Source of the DNA: JAHRAW01 sp965262585
GTDB lineage: Bacteria > Pseudomonadota > Gammaproteobacteria > Arenicellales > Poriferihabitantaceae
Assembly: GCA_965262585.1 (NCBI GenBank)
Contig: OZ253546.1
Coordinates: 124,001 to 188,000, forward strand
Length of the DNA: 64,000 bases
Reading direction: 5' to 3'
Under the pieces are notes generated by a model. It was not told where the DNA came from, made no database searches, and saw only the letters and a program-made list of their open reading frames with translations. Shown in pieces: positions 28,783-37,847 of this stretch (positions within the stretch are counted from its first letter, which is position 1; each line of letters starts with the position of its first letter). A program made the position numbers and the translations under genes.

Positions 28783-28818
28783 CAGTTTTCCTCGGTTCTA
28801 AGGTGATCAACCTCAGGG

Positions 28819-30003
28819 TTACAAGCCAAGCACGCGGTTTCGCTGGCTGACATATTCCTGATCGGAAATTTTCGCCCAGGCACCGACATTGGCGCGTGAT
28901 TTGACGAAACTTGCGTGGATGCGTTGCGCCAGATCGCTGTGTTCGACCACTTCGTCGAACACCTCGTTCGCCGCTCTGCCGAATGCGTCGTAAATATCAT
29001 CGTTGAAACGTCTTAGTTGCACGCCTTGTTCCGAGATCAATCGGGCCAGCGATTCGCCGTTTTTAGCGTTGTATTCCGACATCATTACATCGTTCTCCAT
29101 GGCGGCGGCGGCTTCGATGATCAACTGGTCGGATTTGGATAAACCCTCCCAGAAATCTTTGTTGAGGCCACACGCCAACATTGCCGCCGGTTCGTGCATG
29201 CCGGGGTAGTAATAATATTTGGCGGCTTCGTAGAATTTCATCACCGCATCATTCCACGGCCCGACCCATTCGGTTGCGTCGATCGCACCGGACACCAGAT
29301 TTTCGTAAATCTGACTGCCGGGCAGGGAAACCGGCGAAGCACCGAGTTTGGCGAGTACATCGCCGCCGAGTCCGGGGATGCGCATTTTCAAGCCTTTGAA
29401 GTCATCGGCGGAGTTCATTTCTTTGCGAAACCAGCCACCCATCTGCACGCCGGTATTGCCGCACATCACGCCTTTGAGACCGGCTGCTCCGGCCAGTTCA
29501 TCCCACAATTCTTGGCCGCCGCCGAAACGTATCCAAGCGTTGATTTCGGTGTAGGTTAAGCCGAACGGCACGGCGGTGAAATAGGCCCAACCCGGATGCT
29601 TGCCTTTCCAGTAATACTCGGCGGCGTGATACATCTGCGCGTTGCCGGAAGCGACTTCGTCGAACGAATCGAACGGCTTGACGCGCTCGCCACCGGCAAA
29701 ATATTGGATCACAATGCGGCCATCGCTCATGTTATTGACGCGATTGGCAAAGCGTTGCGCGCCGGTGCCAAGTCCGGGGAAATCTCGCGGCCAGGTGCTA
29801 ACCATCGCCACGTCGATACGCGCCTGAGTCGCCGCCGGGGCTTGTTGCGCCGCCGTCATTTCGGCGATTTTGCTGTTGGCTTCGTCCAGTTGCTGTTGCA
29901 ACGCCGTCTTATCCTCTTCCTGCGAGCAAGCGGCCAGACCGACCGCAGTTGCGGTAACCGCCGCACCGGCAGCGGCGCCTTTCAGTAGTTCTCTGCGTTT
30001 CAT
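28819..30003 (-). CDS. TRAP transporter substrate-binding lipoprotein (DctP family)
   Basis: Extracytoplasmic binding protein of 394 residues that delivers an organic acid to the permeases downstream. The N-terminus has twin arginines (MKRRELLKG) followed by a hydrophobic stretch and a lipobox (GLAAC, Cys 26), so it is probably Tat-exported and lipid-anchored. A Gln/Glu-rich linker follows. The body has family features: GAQRFANRVNNMSDGRIVIQ, GWFRKEMNSADDFKGLKMRI with the ligand-binding arginine, and GAIDATEWVGPWND. The closest memory match is the TakP-like group that binds 2-oxo acids with sodium; the substrate is not certain. ATG 30003 lies seven bases after GGAG. Confidence 0.9.
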   Translation of the reverse strand: MKRRELLKGAAAGAAVTATAVGLAACSQEEDKTALQQQLDEANSKIAEMTAAQQAPAATQARIDVAMVSTWPRDFPGLGTGAQRFANRVNNMSDGRIVIQYFAGGERVKPFDSFDEVASGNAQMYHAAEYYWKGKHPGWAYFTAVPFGLTYTEINAWIRFGGGQELWDELAGAAGLKGVMCGNTGVQMGGWFRKEMNSADDFKGLKMRIPGLGGDVLAKLGASPVSLPGSQIYENLVSGAIDATEWVGPWNDAVMKFYEAAKYYYYPGMHEPAAMLACGLNKDFWEGLSKSDQLIIEAAAAMENDVMMSEYNAKNGESLARLISEQGVQLRRFNDDIYDAFGRAANEVFDEVVEHSDLAQRIHASFVKSRANVGAWAKISDQEYVSQRNRVLGL

Positions 30004-30213
30004 CATAATTCTCCCGAATGGTGAATGGGTTGAAAGCGGTTAGACCGCATGGTGTCGAGCATTTACCGGTGAGTATTGCCGATTTGCCCTGCTGAGTAAA
30101 GCCCGCGTATTAGAAGGTTAATAGAAGATTTTAGACCTTATAGAACATTTGAGAGAATATTAGACCTTAATTTGAATTCAACTCAATAAGTGCAACTTCA
30201 CCGCCAAATAGGG

Positions 30214-30219
30214 TATAAT
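30214..30219 (+). promoter_or_regulatory. -10 box of the rpsF operon promoter
   Basis: A perfect TATAAT preceded by GGG lies about 75 bases before the rpsF start. The -35 is weak (TGCAAC at 17 bp). The remaining sequence between the TRAP binding-protein gene and this box (30007-30213) is AT-rich and holds nothing I can name beyond repeated TTAGACCTTA-like words. Confidence 0.55.
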
Positions 30220-30243
30220 CCGCGCACTTCTATAAACTCCTTT

Positions 30244-30264
30244 CTTCACCGCCGTTGCGGGAAG
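30244..30264 (+). promoter_or_regulatory. Leader hairpin before rpsF, possible S6:S18 autoregulation site
   Basis: CTTC-A-CCGC, loop CGTT, GCGG-GAAG: two 4-bp stems with a bulged A, in the 5' untranslated leader of rpsF. Many bacteria carry an S6:S18-binding leader that mimics 16S helix 22 in this position. I can see the position and a bulged GC-rich stem, but not the full consensus, so the assignment is tentative. Confidence 0.35.
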
Positions 30265-30295
30265 ATACAACCCGTGGGGAGATCCATAAAACATC

Positions 30296-30919
30296 ATGCG
30301 ACATTATGAAATCGTGCTGTTGATCCACCCGGATCAAAGCGAGCAGGTGCCGACTATGCTGGCGCGTTACAAGGATGTGGTGACCGCCGAAAAGGGGCTT
30401 GTTCATCGCGTCGAAGACTGGGGCAGGCGGCGTCTGGCCTATATGATCAACGAAGTCCACAAGGCGCATTATGTGATGCTGAATGTGGAATGCGAGTTGG
30501 AGGTTTTGCGGGAACTCGAGAAAAACTTCAAGTTCAATGACTCGATTATCCGCAGTTTGGTAATCCGCCGCGACCAGGCTGTCACCGAACAATCCGCCCT
30601 CGCCAAAGCGAAGGCCGAGGAAATGCGCGAAGAAGCGCGGATTGAATCCGAAAAACGTGCCGCCCGGGAAAAGGCTGAAGCGACCCGTGAAGCCCGTGAA
30701 GCCCGCGAAGCCGCCGAACCAGCCAAACCCGCCGAACCCGCGAGTGAAACCAAGCAACCGGCGGACGATGCCAAACAACCGGCGGATGATGCCGAACAAA
30801 GCGTTGATGAAGGCAAGTCTGAAAATCAACAACTTGATAAAGAACCTGATCAACAACCCGATCAAGAACCCGAACCACAACCCGAACCCGAACCCGAACC
30901 TCAACCGGAGACCGTGTGA
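30296..30919 (+). CDS. rpsF: Ribosomal protein S6 with long acidic tail
   Basis: Small-subunit protein that binds 16S rRNA as a pair with S18. Residues 1-100 are the S6 domain (MRHYEIVLLIHPDQSEQVP, GRRRLAYMINEVHKAHYVML, IRSLVIRR). The protein is 207 residues instead of about 130. The extra C-terminus has a charged helix (KAKAEEMREEARIESEKRAA) and then a low-complexity Pro/Glu/Gln/Asp region ending in repeated EPEPQP. E. coli S6 receives glutamates at its end by RimK; here an acidic tail is encoded. The stop overlaps the rpsR start by one base (TGATG). Confidence 0.95.
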   Translation: MRHYEIVLLIHPDQSEQVPTMLARYKDVVTAEKGLVHRVEDWGRRRLAYMINEVHKAHYVMLNVECELEVLRELEKNFKFNDSIIRSLVIRRDQAVTEQSALAKAKAEEMREEARIESEKRAAREKAEATREAREAREAAEPAKPAEPASETKQPADDAKQPADDAEQSVDEGKSENQQLDKEPDQQPDQEPEPQPEPEPEPQPETV

Positions 30920-31149
30920 TGGCCAGAGTACAACGACGTCCGCGGTTTTGTAAATTCACCGCCGAGGGGATTCAGTCCATCGACTATAAGGATATGGATA
31001 TTCTCAAAGCCAACATCAGCGATACCGGCAAGATTCTGCCGCGCCGCAGCACCGGCACCAAGGCGCATTTTCAGCGCCAACTGGCCGCCGCGGTCAAGCG
31101 CGCCCGCTATCTTGCGCTGATTCCCTACACCGACCAGCACGACAACTAG
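30919..31149 (+). CDS. rpsR: Ribosomal protein S18
   Basis: A 76-residue small-subunit protein that pairs with S6 on the platform. RRPRFCKFTAEGIQSIDYKD, ISDTGKILPRRSTGT and KRARYLALIPYT are the classical signatures. The start ATG at 30919 overlaps the rpsF stop, so translation is coupled. The single cysteine in the N-terminal RFCKF means this is the less zinc-dependent form. Confidence 0.97.
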   Translation: MARVQRRPRFCKFTAEGIQSIDYKDMDILKANISDTGKILPRRSTGTKAHFQRQLAAAVKRARYLALIPYTDQHDN

Positions 31150-31162
31150 GCGCGAAGGCATG

Positions 31163-31735
31163 ATGGAAATCATTTTACTGGAAAAAATCCAGAACCTCGG
31201 CAACCTCGGCGATACCGTCAAGGTTGCCAACGGCTACGCCCGCAATTACCTGATTCCGCAGGAAAAAGCCGTGCGCGCCACCGCCGAAGCCAAAGCCAGT
31301 GTCGATGAGCGTCGGCAGCAACTGGCCGGAGAGGAAAGCAAGCGAGTGGAGGTCGCCCGCGCCCGCGCTGACCTCGGAATCCGCGAAATCACCGTCACCC
31401 GCCTTGCCGGCGAAGCAGGCAAGTTATACGGGTCGGTCTCACCGACCGACATCGCCGAAGCGCTGACCGAAGCGGGCTGCCGTATCGAGAAGTCCGAAGT
31501 GTTTCAGGGCGACGGACCCATCAAGCAAACCGGCGAATTCACGGCGGACATAATCCTGCATCCTGAAGTACGCTTTGAAGTGAAAGTCACTGTGCTGGGA
31601 GAAGACCAAAGCGATAGCCAAGACGATAACCAAAACGACGACCCACCACCCGCACCCGACCAACCCGAAACCCCCGATTCCCCCTACGCTTCCGATTCCC
31701 CAGATATGGACGAGATGCCCCAAAGCAGGGAATAA
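31163..31735 (+). CDS. rplI: Ribosomal protein L9 with acidic tail
   Basis: Large-subunit protein that binds 23S rRNA at the base of the L1 stalk. The first 149 residues match L9: MEIILLEKIQNLGNLGDTVK, NGYARNYLIP and the C-terminal lobe with GKLYGSVSPTDIAEAL. About 40 further residues are acidic and Pro-rich (QDDNQNDDPPPAPDQ), parallel to the tail on S6. I chose the second ATG (31163), as it lies better from the AAGG site and gives the usual MEIILL start. The last residues and stop (GGGAATAACGACG) are at the edge of the mosaic repeat. Confidence 0.95.
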   Translation: MEIILLEKIQNLGNLGDTVKVANGYARNYLIPQEKAVRATAEAKASVDERRQQLAGEESKRVEVARARADLGIREITVTRLAGEAGKLYGSVSPTDIAEALTEAGCRIEKSEVFQGDGPIKQTGEFTADIILHPEVRFEVKVTVLGEDQSDSQDDNQNDDPPPAPDQPETPDSPYASDSPDMDEMPQSRE

Positions 31736-32633
31736 CGACGTACCGCCGTCATTCTCGTGCCGCCAAGTCGTTATTTCCGCGACAGCGGGAATGACGACTT
31801 GGGGGACACGGGGATCCAGTGAAATATGCCGGCGACAGCCGACTCCCTACGCCGTTATTCTCGCGCAACTGGAATCCAGTACAACATGTGCGGCGAGATC
31901 CGACTCATTATTAGCCTTCTGGATTCCCGATACGAAGAAAAATATAGTCACTGGCGCTCCTTATTTTTCTATCGTTCGGGAATGACGACGTACCGCCGTC
32001 ATTCTCGTGCCGCCAACTCGTTATTCCTGCGACAGCAGGAATGACGAGTTGGGGGACACGGGAATCCAGTAAAACATGCCGGCGACAGCCGACTCCCTAC
32101 GCCGTTATTCTCGCGAAAGCGGGAATCCAGTACAACATGTGCGGCGAGATCCGACTCATTATTAGCCTTCTGGATTCCCGATACGATGAAAAATATAGTC
32201 GCTGGCGCTCCTTATTTTTCTATCGTTCGGGAATGACGACGTACCGCCGTCATTCTCGTGCCGCCAAGTCGTTATTCCTGCGACAGCAGGAATGACGAGT
32301 TGGGGGACACGGGAATCCAGTGAAATATGCCGGCGACAGCCGACTCCCTACGCCGTTATTCTCGCGACAGCGGGAATCCAGTGAAACATGCCGGCGATAG
32401 CCGACTCATTATTGGCTTTCTGGATTCCCGATACGATGAAAAATATAGTCGCTGGCGCTCCTTATTTTTCTATCGTTCGGGAATGACGCACTTTTGATAT
32501 TCCTCGTTTGCGGATGAGGACTCCCAGACTCGTCATTCTCGTGCCGCCAAGTCGTTATTCACGCGACAGCGGGGATGACGAGTTGGGGGACGCGGGAATC
32601 CAGTGAAACATGCCGGCGACAACCGACTCATTT
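31730..32633. repeat. Mosaic REP/palindrome repeat cluster E
   Basis: Three head-to-tail units with palindromic modules near 31920, 32170 and 32421, all in plus orientation and about 250 bp apart. Each unit also has GTGCCGCCAAGTCGTTATT, a REP hairpin, and CCGGCGACAGCCGACTCC. It lies between the convergent rplI and phoU genes. No gene seen. Confidence 0.87.
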
Positions 32634-32669
32634 AGTAACTTCGCATAAGTGATATTATGTAAAGTTACT
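32634..32669. repeat. Interrupted palindrome after phoU
   Basis: AGTAACTT (32634-32641) pairs with AAGTTACT (32662-32669), and inside it CATAA pairs with TTATG around a GTGATA loop, with a 2-by-2 internal loop. It is unlike the mosaic repeats beside it. It may act as a transcript end for phoU, but no T-run follows. Confidence 0.5.
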
Positions 32670-32713
32670 TATTATTCCGGCCAAACCAGCCAAATCCCCG
32701 GCCAGATCGGTTT

Positions 32714-33457
32714 TCAGGCGTCTTCCGCCCCTTTCAACTGTTCCAGAATGTTCTCTACGCCTTCGTGTCGTACATCGATGCCGTGTTTGAGGAACACTAG
32801 ATGGCCGGCGATGTTTTTTGCGTGGCCGCCGAATCGTTCTAGGGCGCGGATGCCTAGTACGATGTCTACAAAATGCTCGGCGTTGCGGGAATCTTCCTGC
32901 ACGAAGACGCTCAAACGGCGCAGAATGGATTGCAACTGCTCGTCCAGTTCTAGTTCTCTGCTCAGCACTTTCAGCGCCCCGCGTAGGTCCAGATCGTCAA
33001 AAGCCGCCATAACCGCGCTGAGCATGCCCTCCACAAACTCCGCCAGCGCGTAAATATCCGGCAAGATGCGCTCCACTGGTGCCGTTTTGGCATCATCTTC
33101 GCCAGCGTAGAAATGAATGGTAAGCCCGGCGATTTTGCGTGCCTCATCGCCAGCCCGTTCCAATTCGGCGATAATTTTGCTGACTGCGATAATCTCCCGC
33201 AAATCCCGCGCCATGGGCTGCCGGAGTGCCACAATCCGCACGATTTCATCATCCGCTTCAATGTCCAGATCATTGATTTTCTTATCGTTTTTGATAACCT
33301 GCCGGGCTTGTTCTACATTCCGACTTTCCAGAGTGGCCACGGCCTCTCGTAACTGCGTGACCGCTAGTTGGCCCATTTGCATGGCCAGGGAACACAGGTG
33401 TTCCATTTCGCTGTCAAAACGCTTGAAAATGTGGCCTTCGCTGCTGTTGGTGCTCAT
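32714..33457 (-). CDS. phoU: Phosphate transport regulator PhoU
   Basis: Cytoplasmic protein of two three-helix bundles that links the Pst transporter with the PhoR/PhoB system and lowers phosphate uptake when phosphate is ample. It has 247 residues from ATG 33457 (GAGG seven bases upstream). The repeated family motif appears in each half: ADDEIVRIVALRQPMARDLR with ELERAGDEARKIA, and the second-half LGIRALERFGGHAKNIA. It is the last gene of the pst group on the minus strand. phoR and phoB are not in the window. Confidence 0.95.
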   Translation of the reverse strand: MSTNSSEGHIFKRFDSEMEHLCSLAMQMGQLAVTQLREAVATLESRNVEQARQVIKNDKKINDLDIEADDEIVRIVALRQPMARDLREIIAVSKIIAELERAGDEARKIAGLTIHFYAGEDDAKTAPVERILPDIYALAEFVEGMLSAVMAAFDDLDLRGALKVLSRELELDEQLQSILRRLSVFVQEDSRNAEHFVDIVLGIRALERFGGHAKNIAGHLVFLKHGIDVRHEGVENILEQLKGAEDA

Positions 33458-33506
33458 AACCATACCTCACTCATTATCGAGATAAAAATAATAACTATTT
33501 GTTTTT

Positions 33507-34361
33507 TCATCCAAACCGTCCGGTGATATATCCTTCTGTCAAGGCGTGAACCGGGTTGGTGAAAATATCTTCGGTGCGCCCTACTTCGACCAGATGGCCG
33601 AGGTGAAAGTATGCAGTGCGTTGGGATACCCGCGCCGCCTGTTGCATGGAATGGGTTACGATACCAATGGTATATCGTTGTTTTAACTCATCGATGAGTT
33701 CTTCGATGCGGGCGGTGGCGATGGGATCCAGTGCCGAACAAGGCTCATCCATCAAAATCACCTCGGGCTGAATGGCGATAGCCCGGGCGATGCACAACCG
33801 TTGCTGCTGGCCGCCGGACAGCCCGGTGCCGGGTTGATTGAGGCGATCCTTGACCTCTTCCCACAGGCCCGCCCGCCGCAAACTCTTGAACACGATTTCA
33901 TCGAGTTCGGCGCGATCGCGGCTGATGCCGTGAAGTTTCGGCCCGTAGGCGACGTTTTCATACACCGACTTGGGAAACGGATTGGGGGTCTGAAACACCA
34001 TCCCCACCCGTGCGCGCAGATAAACCACGTCCATATTCCGGGCGTGGATGTCGTGGCCGTGCAGGGTAATTTCGCCGCGCACCCGGCAGTGGTCGATGGT
34101 GTCATTCATGCGGTTGAAGCAGCGCAACAGCGTGGATTTGCCGCACCCGGACGGGCCAATCATGGCAAGCACCTCGTTTTTCGCCAGATCCAAGGAAACA
34201 TCAAAAACCGCCTGCTTCCCTGCGTAGGACACCTCCACATGGCGGCAAGCCATCACCGCATCGTCCACCAAAGCGTTGCCAATGGTGGGCCCAAAGGGCT
34301 GGTTTGTGGATGATGCCGGTTGTGCGCCGGACGTGCGCCGTGTGTCAGGCAACATTTTCAT
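33507..34361 (-). CDS. pstB: Phosphate ABC transporter ATPase PstB
   Basis: ATPase subunit of the high-affinity phosphate importer, 284 residues. Walker A GPSGCGKSTLLRC, the Q-loop MVFQTPNPFPKSVYENVAYG typical of PstB, signature LSGGQQQRLCIARAIA, Walker B ILMDEPCSALDP and the switch THSMQQAARVS are all intact. About 35 poorly conserved residues precede the ABC core. The gene begins at the base after the pstA stop, so translation is probably coupled. Confidence 0.96.
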   Translation of the reverse strand: MKMLPDTRRTSGAQPASSTNQPFGPTIGNALVDDAVMACRHVEVSYAGKQAVFDVSLDLAKNEVLAMIGPSGCGKSTLLRCFNRMNDTIDHCRVRGEITLHGHDIHARNMDVVYLRARVGMVFQTPNPFPKSVYENVAYGPKLHGISRDRAELDEIVFKSLRRAGLWEEVKDRLNQPGTGLSGGQQQRLCIARAIAIQPEVILMDEPCSALDPIATARIEELIDELKQRYTIGIVTHSMQQAARVSQRTAYFHLGHLVEVGRTEDIFTNPVHALTEGYITGRFG

Positions 34362-35657
34362 TCACCAGCGTATCTCCATTTTGTTTCGGATTAGCGCGAC
34401 CAAGCCATTAATGAGCGCCAGCACCGCCAGCAGCATCACAATCGCGGCGGCAGTGCGTTCTACAAAGGCGCGCTCCGGGCTGTCTGCCCACAAGTATATC
34501 TGCACCGGCAGGGCTGTGGCCGGGTCGGTGAATCCGCCGGGCAAGTCAACGATGAAAGCCACCATGCCGATAGCCAGCAGCGGCGCGGTTTCACCCAACG
34601 CCTGCGCGAGGCCAATGATGGCACCGGTCAGCATGCCCGGCAAGGCCAGCGGCAGGACATGGTGGACCACGGTCTGCACTTCCGATGCCCCCACCGCCAA
34701 CGCCGCCTGACGGATGCGCGGCGGCACCGCGACCAGTGCCGCACGGCTGGAAATAATGATGGTGGGCAAGGTCATCAACGCCAGCACCATGCCCCCCACC
34801 AGCGGCACCGACCTCGACAATCCGAAGAAATTGATCAACACCGCAAGCCCCAGTAGCCCGAAGAGGATGGATGGCACGGCGGCGAGGTTGTTGATGTTGA
34901 CTTCGACCAAGTCAATGAATTTGTTTTTGGGCGCAAATTCATGCAGATACACCGCCGCGGCGATGCCCACCGGCAGTGCCAACAGCATGGTCACCAGCAG
35001 CGTGAACACCGACCCCAGGGCGGCGCCGAGAATGCCAGATTGCTCGGCGTTGCGCGAATCGCCGGAGTTGAAGAAGGTCCAGTTGAAGCGGTTTTTGATG
35101 CGTCCACGGGCATTCAGTTCGTCCACCCAGGCGATGGATTGGTCGGACACTCGGCGGTTGGATTCGGGCACGGTGCGGTCGATGCGCCCTTTTACCAGCA
35201 AATCTATCTCGTCATCCGCCGTCAGCCAAAAGCGGCGCGTCTCGCCAATCCATTCGGGATGCTCCAGCACCGCATCCCGCAGTTGATATTCGGCGCCCGA
35301 ACTAATCAGTTGATATAACCTCTTTTTCTCCTTGCGCCGGGTCACTTCGGGAAAATCCCCGCGCAGGGCTTGCTTAATCATTTTGTCGTAGGGTGCGTCA
35401 AAAATCGCCTGTCGGTGCAGTGGCGTATCGAAGTGCTCCGCATCCAGCGTGATGTCGAGGGCAATACTGGTCTGGGAAAACGCGCCGGAAGCCCGCCAGA
35501 TGTTCGTTCCCAATAGCCACAGCAGGAAACCCATGCCTATGGCGATGGCCGCCGCGCCCATAAAGCGAAAGCGCCATTCCCGGCGACAGCGGGCACGGAT
35601 GTTCTTGCGCAGCCGCCGGTGCGTCTCGCTTTCCGTCATTGGCATTAACTCATTCAT
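34362..35657 (-). CDS. pstA: Phosphate ABC transporter permease PstA
   Basis: Inner-membrane permease, 431 residues from ATG 35657. It has a long N-terminal part with one membrane helix (about 40-65) and a soluble region to about residue 190 of the DUF3333 type. The permease core follows: SVFTLLVTMLLALPVGIAAA, NINNLAAVPSILFGLLGLAV and the EAA-loop RQAALAVGASEVQTVVHHVLP that contacts PstB. The start overlaps the end of pstC by eight bases, and pstB follows without a gap. Confidence 0.94.
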   Translation of the reverse strand: MNELMPMTESETHRRLRKNIRARCRREWRFRFMGAAAIAIGMGFLLWLLGTNIWRASGAFSQTSIALDITLDAEHFDTPLHRQAIFDAPYDKMIKQALRGDFPEVTRRKEKKRLYQLISSGAEYQLRDAVLEHPEWIGETRRFWLTADDEIDLLVKGRIDRTVPESNRRVSDQSIAWVDELNARGRIKNRFNWTFFNSGDSRNAEQSGILGAALGSVFTLLVTMLLALPVGIAAAVYLHEFAPKNKFIDLVEVNINNLAAVPSILFGLLGLAVLINFFGLSRSVPLVGGMVLALMTLPTIIISSRAALVAVPPRIRQAALAVGASEVQTVVHHVLPLALPGMLTGAIIGLAQALGETAPLLAIGMVAFIVDLPGGFTDPATALPVQIYLWADSPERAFVERTAAAIVMLLAVLALINGLVALIRNKMEIRW

Positions 35658-36648
35658 ACTGCTCTCGATATTTGCGCGCCACGCGCAGGGCGACGACATT
35701 CAACAACAAAGTAACCGCGAATAGCACCAGCCCCAGCGCAAACGCGGCCAGCGTCTTGGGGCTGTCAAAGACCTGATCGCCCACCAGCAGCGTTACGATC
35801 TGCACCGTCACCGTGGTCACCGACTGCAGGGGATTGGCGGTAAGATTGGCCGCCAGCCCCGCCGCCATAACCACGATCATGGTCTCGCCGACCGCACGGG
35901 AGACCGCCAGCAACACGCTGCCGACTACTCCCGGCAAAGCCGCCGGCAACACCACCCGGCGGATGGTCTCCGAGCGGGTCGCGCCCAGCCCCAGGGAGCC
36001 GTCTCGCAAGGAACGAGGCACGGCGCTGATGACATCGTCGGATAGCGATGACACAAACGGCAGGATCATGATACCCATCACCAGCCCCGCCGCCAGCGCG
36101 CTTTCCGCGCTCGCCGCAAGCCCCAGAAATTCGCCGGCATCGCGGATTAACGGGCCCACCGTCAGGGCCGCGAAAAATCCATAAACCACCGTGGGAATGC
36201 CTGCCAGAATTTCCAGCACTGGCTTGAACACGGCGCGCATCCGGCGGCTTGCGTATTCCGACAGATAAATCGCCGATAGCAATCCGCACGGAACCGCCAC
36301 CAGCATGGCGATGACGGTGATTAGCAAGGTGCCGGCAAACAACGGCACGGCACCGAACGCGCCGCTGGAACCCACTTGATCTTCGCGGATGGCAGTCTGC
36401 GGCGACCATTCAAGGCCGAATAAAAATTCCCACAACGGCACAACGTTGAAAAAGCGAATGGACTCGAACAGCACCGATAAAACGATGCCTATGGTGGTGA
36501 CGATGGCGAGGCACGCGCACAGCATCAAAAACCCCTTGAACGCGCTTTCGATGCGATGGCGCGCCCGGCGGCGTAGGAAATGCATGGCTACGAGCAGCGC
36601 GGCGGGCAAGCCGATGAAAAACAGGCACAGGACAGTGAGGGCGTTCAT
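35650..36648 (-). CDS. pstC: Phosphate ABC transporter permease PstC
   Basis: Second permease of the importer, 332 residues with about eight hydrophobic segments. LEILAGIPTVVYGFFAALTV and the EAA-loop LRDGSLGLGATRSETIRRVV are diagnostic. It is shorter than the PstC forms of about 450 residues that carry an extra N-terminal domain. It sits between pstS and pstA on the minus strand and overlaps pstA. Confidence 0.94.
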   Translation of the reverse strand: MNALTVLCLFFIGLPAALLVAMHFLRRRARHRIESAFKGFLMLCACLAIVTTIGIVLSVLFESIRFFNVVPLWEFLFGLEWSPQTAIREDQVGSSGAFGAVPLFAGTLLITVIAMLVAVPCGLLSAIYLSEYASRRMRAVFKPVLEILAGIPTVVYGFFAALTVGPLIRDAGEFLGLAASAESALAAGLVMGIMILPFVSSLSDDVISAVPRSLRDGSLGLGATRSETIRRVVLPAALPGVVGSVLLAVSRAVGETMIVVMAAGLAANLTANPLQSVTTVTVQIVTLLVGDQVFDSPKTLAAFALGLVLFAVTLLLNVVALRVARKYREQYE

Positions 36649-36735
36649 GGCGCGGTATTATGCTTGAAAAAATGAGCGACTTACGCCGCTAAACGAATGC
36701 CGGGCAACGGCGCAAAACCCGCCGTTTACAACCCC

Positions 36736-37821
36736 TTACAACAAGTCCAAACGACTCCGGTTTAGCGTGGCGTCACGAAACAGCGCGCGCTCCGCCTCTG
36801 GCATGGGAATCAACCCACGGTCGCTGAGATAGCCCTCTTCCCCCCAGGTGTCCTCGTCCGTCAACTCGGCCATGAACTCGGCCATGCCGGATATGATGTC
36901 GATGTGCGCGGATTTGGCGTATAGGTATAGGGGCCGCGAAATGGGGTATGAGCGGTCGGCGATGTTCTCGAATTCCGGCGCGATATTCTCCACCCGCGAG
37001 CCTTGCACCACATCGCCGTTCTGGTCGAGGAAACTGAATCCGAAAATACCCAGGGCGTTGGGGTTGTTGCGCAATTTCTGCACGATTAAATTGTCGTTCT
37101 CACCGGTCTCGATGAACACGCCATCCTCACGGATATGATGACACACCGCCTGATAATCATCTGGAGCGGCTTTTTCCATCGCCTTGATCCAGGCAATCGT
37201 CTTGCACCCCCCTTCCATGCCCATCTCCACGAACGCATCTCTGGTTCCCGAAGTCGGCGGCGGGCCAAGCACTTCGATTTTGACCGCCGGCAACGCCGGA
37301 TTGATGTCCGACCAGTCCGCATAAGGATTGGCCACCAACTCCTCATCGCCATTTGGGTGCGGCACATTCTTTGCCAGTGCCAGGAAAATTTCCTTGCGCG
37401 TCAGCGACACCTGCGGCGCGCGATTGCTGTTGGCAAGCACGATGCCGTCATAGCCGATTTTGATCTCGATGATGTCGGTGACGCCATTTTCGAGACACCG
37501 TTTGAATTCGGATTTTTTTATGCGCCGCGAAGAGTTGGTGAAATCGGGATGGGCTTCGCCGACACCGGCGCAGAACAGTTTCAGACCACCCCCGGAGCCG
37601 GTGGATTCGATGATTGGTGTTCTGAAATTGGTCGACTTGCCGAATTTTTCCGCGGCCACCGTGACGAAAGGATAGACGGTGGATGAACCGACTATGTGGA
37701 TGTTTTCCCGTGCATGAGTCGGCGCGGCGAAACCCGCCAGCACAAGCCCAACCAACGCAAGCGGCAGCACGAGTGGTAATATGTATAAAACGCGGGGGAA
37801 TAAAACGCGGGGTTTGGCCAT
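36736..37821 (-). CDS. pstS: Phosphate-binding periplasmic protein PstS
   Basis: Binding protein of the Pst importer, 361 residues from ATG 37821. A signal peptide (hydrophobic core LYILPLVLPLALVGLVLAGF) ends near THA/REN. The phosphate-site motifs follow: IVGSSTVYPFV, IESTGSGGGLKLFC, and GPPPTSGTRDAFVE. The frame runs upstream into the EamA gene but without similarity. Only 26 bases separate it from the EamA stop, so a Pho-regulated promoter would have to lie inside that gene; I do not see a clear Pho box. Confidence 0.94.
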   Translation of the reverse strand: MAKPRVLFPRVLYILPLVLPLALVGLVLAGFAAPTHARENIHIVGSSTVYPFVTVAAEKFGKSTNFRTPIIESTGSGGGLKLFCAGVGEAHPDFTNSSRRIKKSEFKRCLENGVTDIIEIKIGYDGIVLANSNRAPQVSLTRKEIFLALAKNVPHPNGDEELVANPYADWSDINPALPAVKIEVLGPPPTSGTRDAFVEMGMEGGCKTIAWIKAMEKAAPDDYQAVCHHIREDGVFIETGENDNLIVQKLRNNPNALGIFGFSFLDQNGDVVQGSRVENIAPEFENIADRSYPISRPLYLYAKSAHIDIISGMAEFMAELTDEDTWGEEGYLSDRGLIPMPEAERALFRDATLNRSRLDLL

Positions 37822-37847
37822 GCGCGCAGTGTAACAAAAAAAACTCG

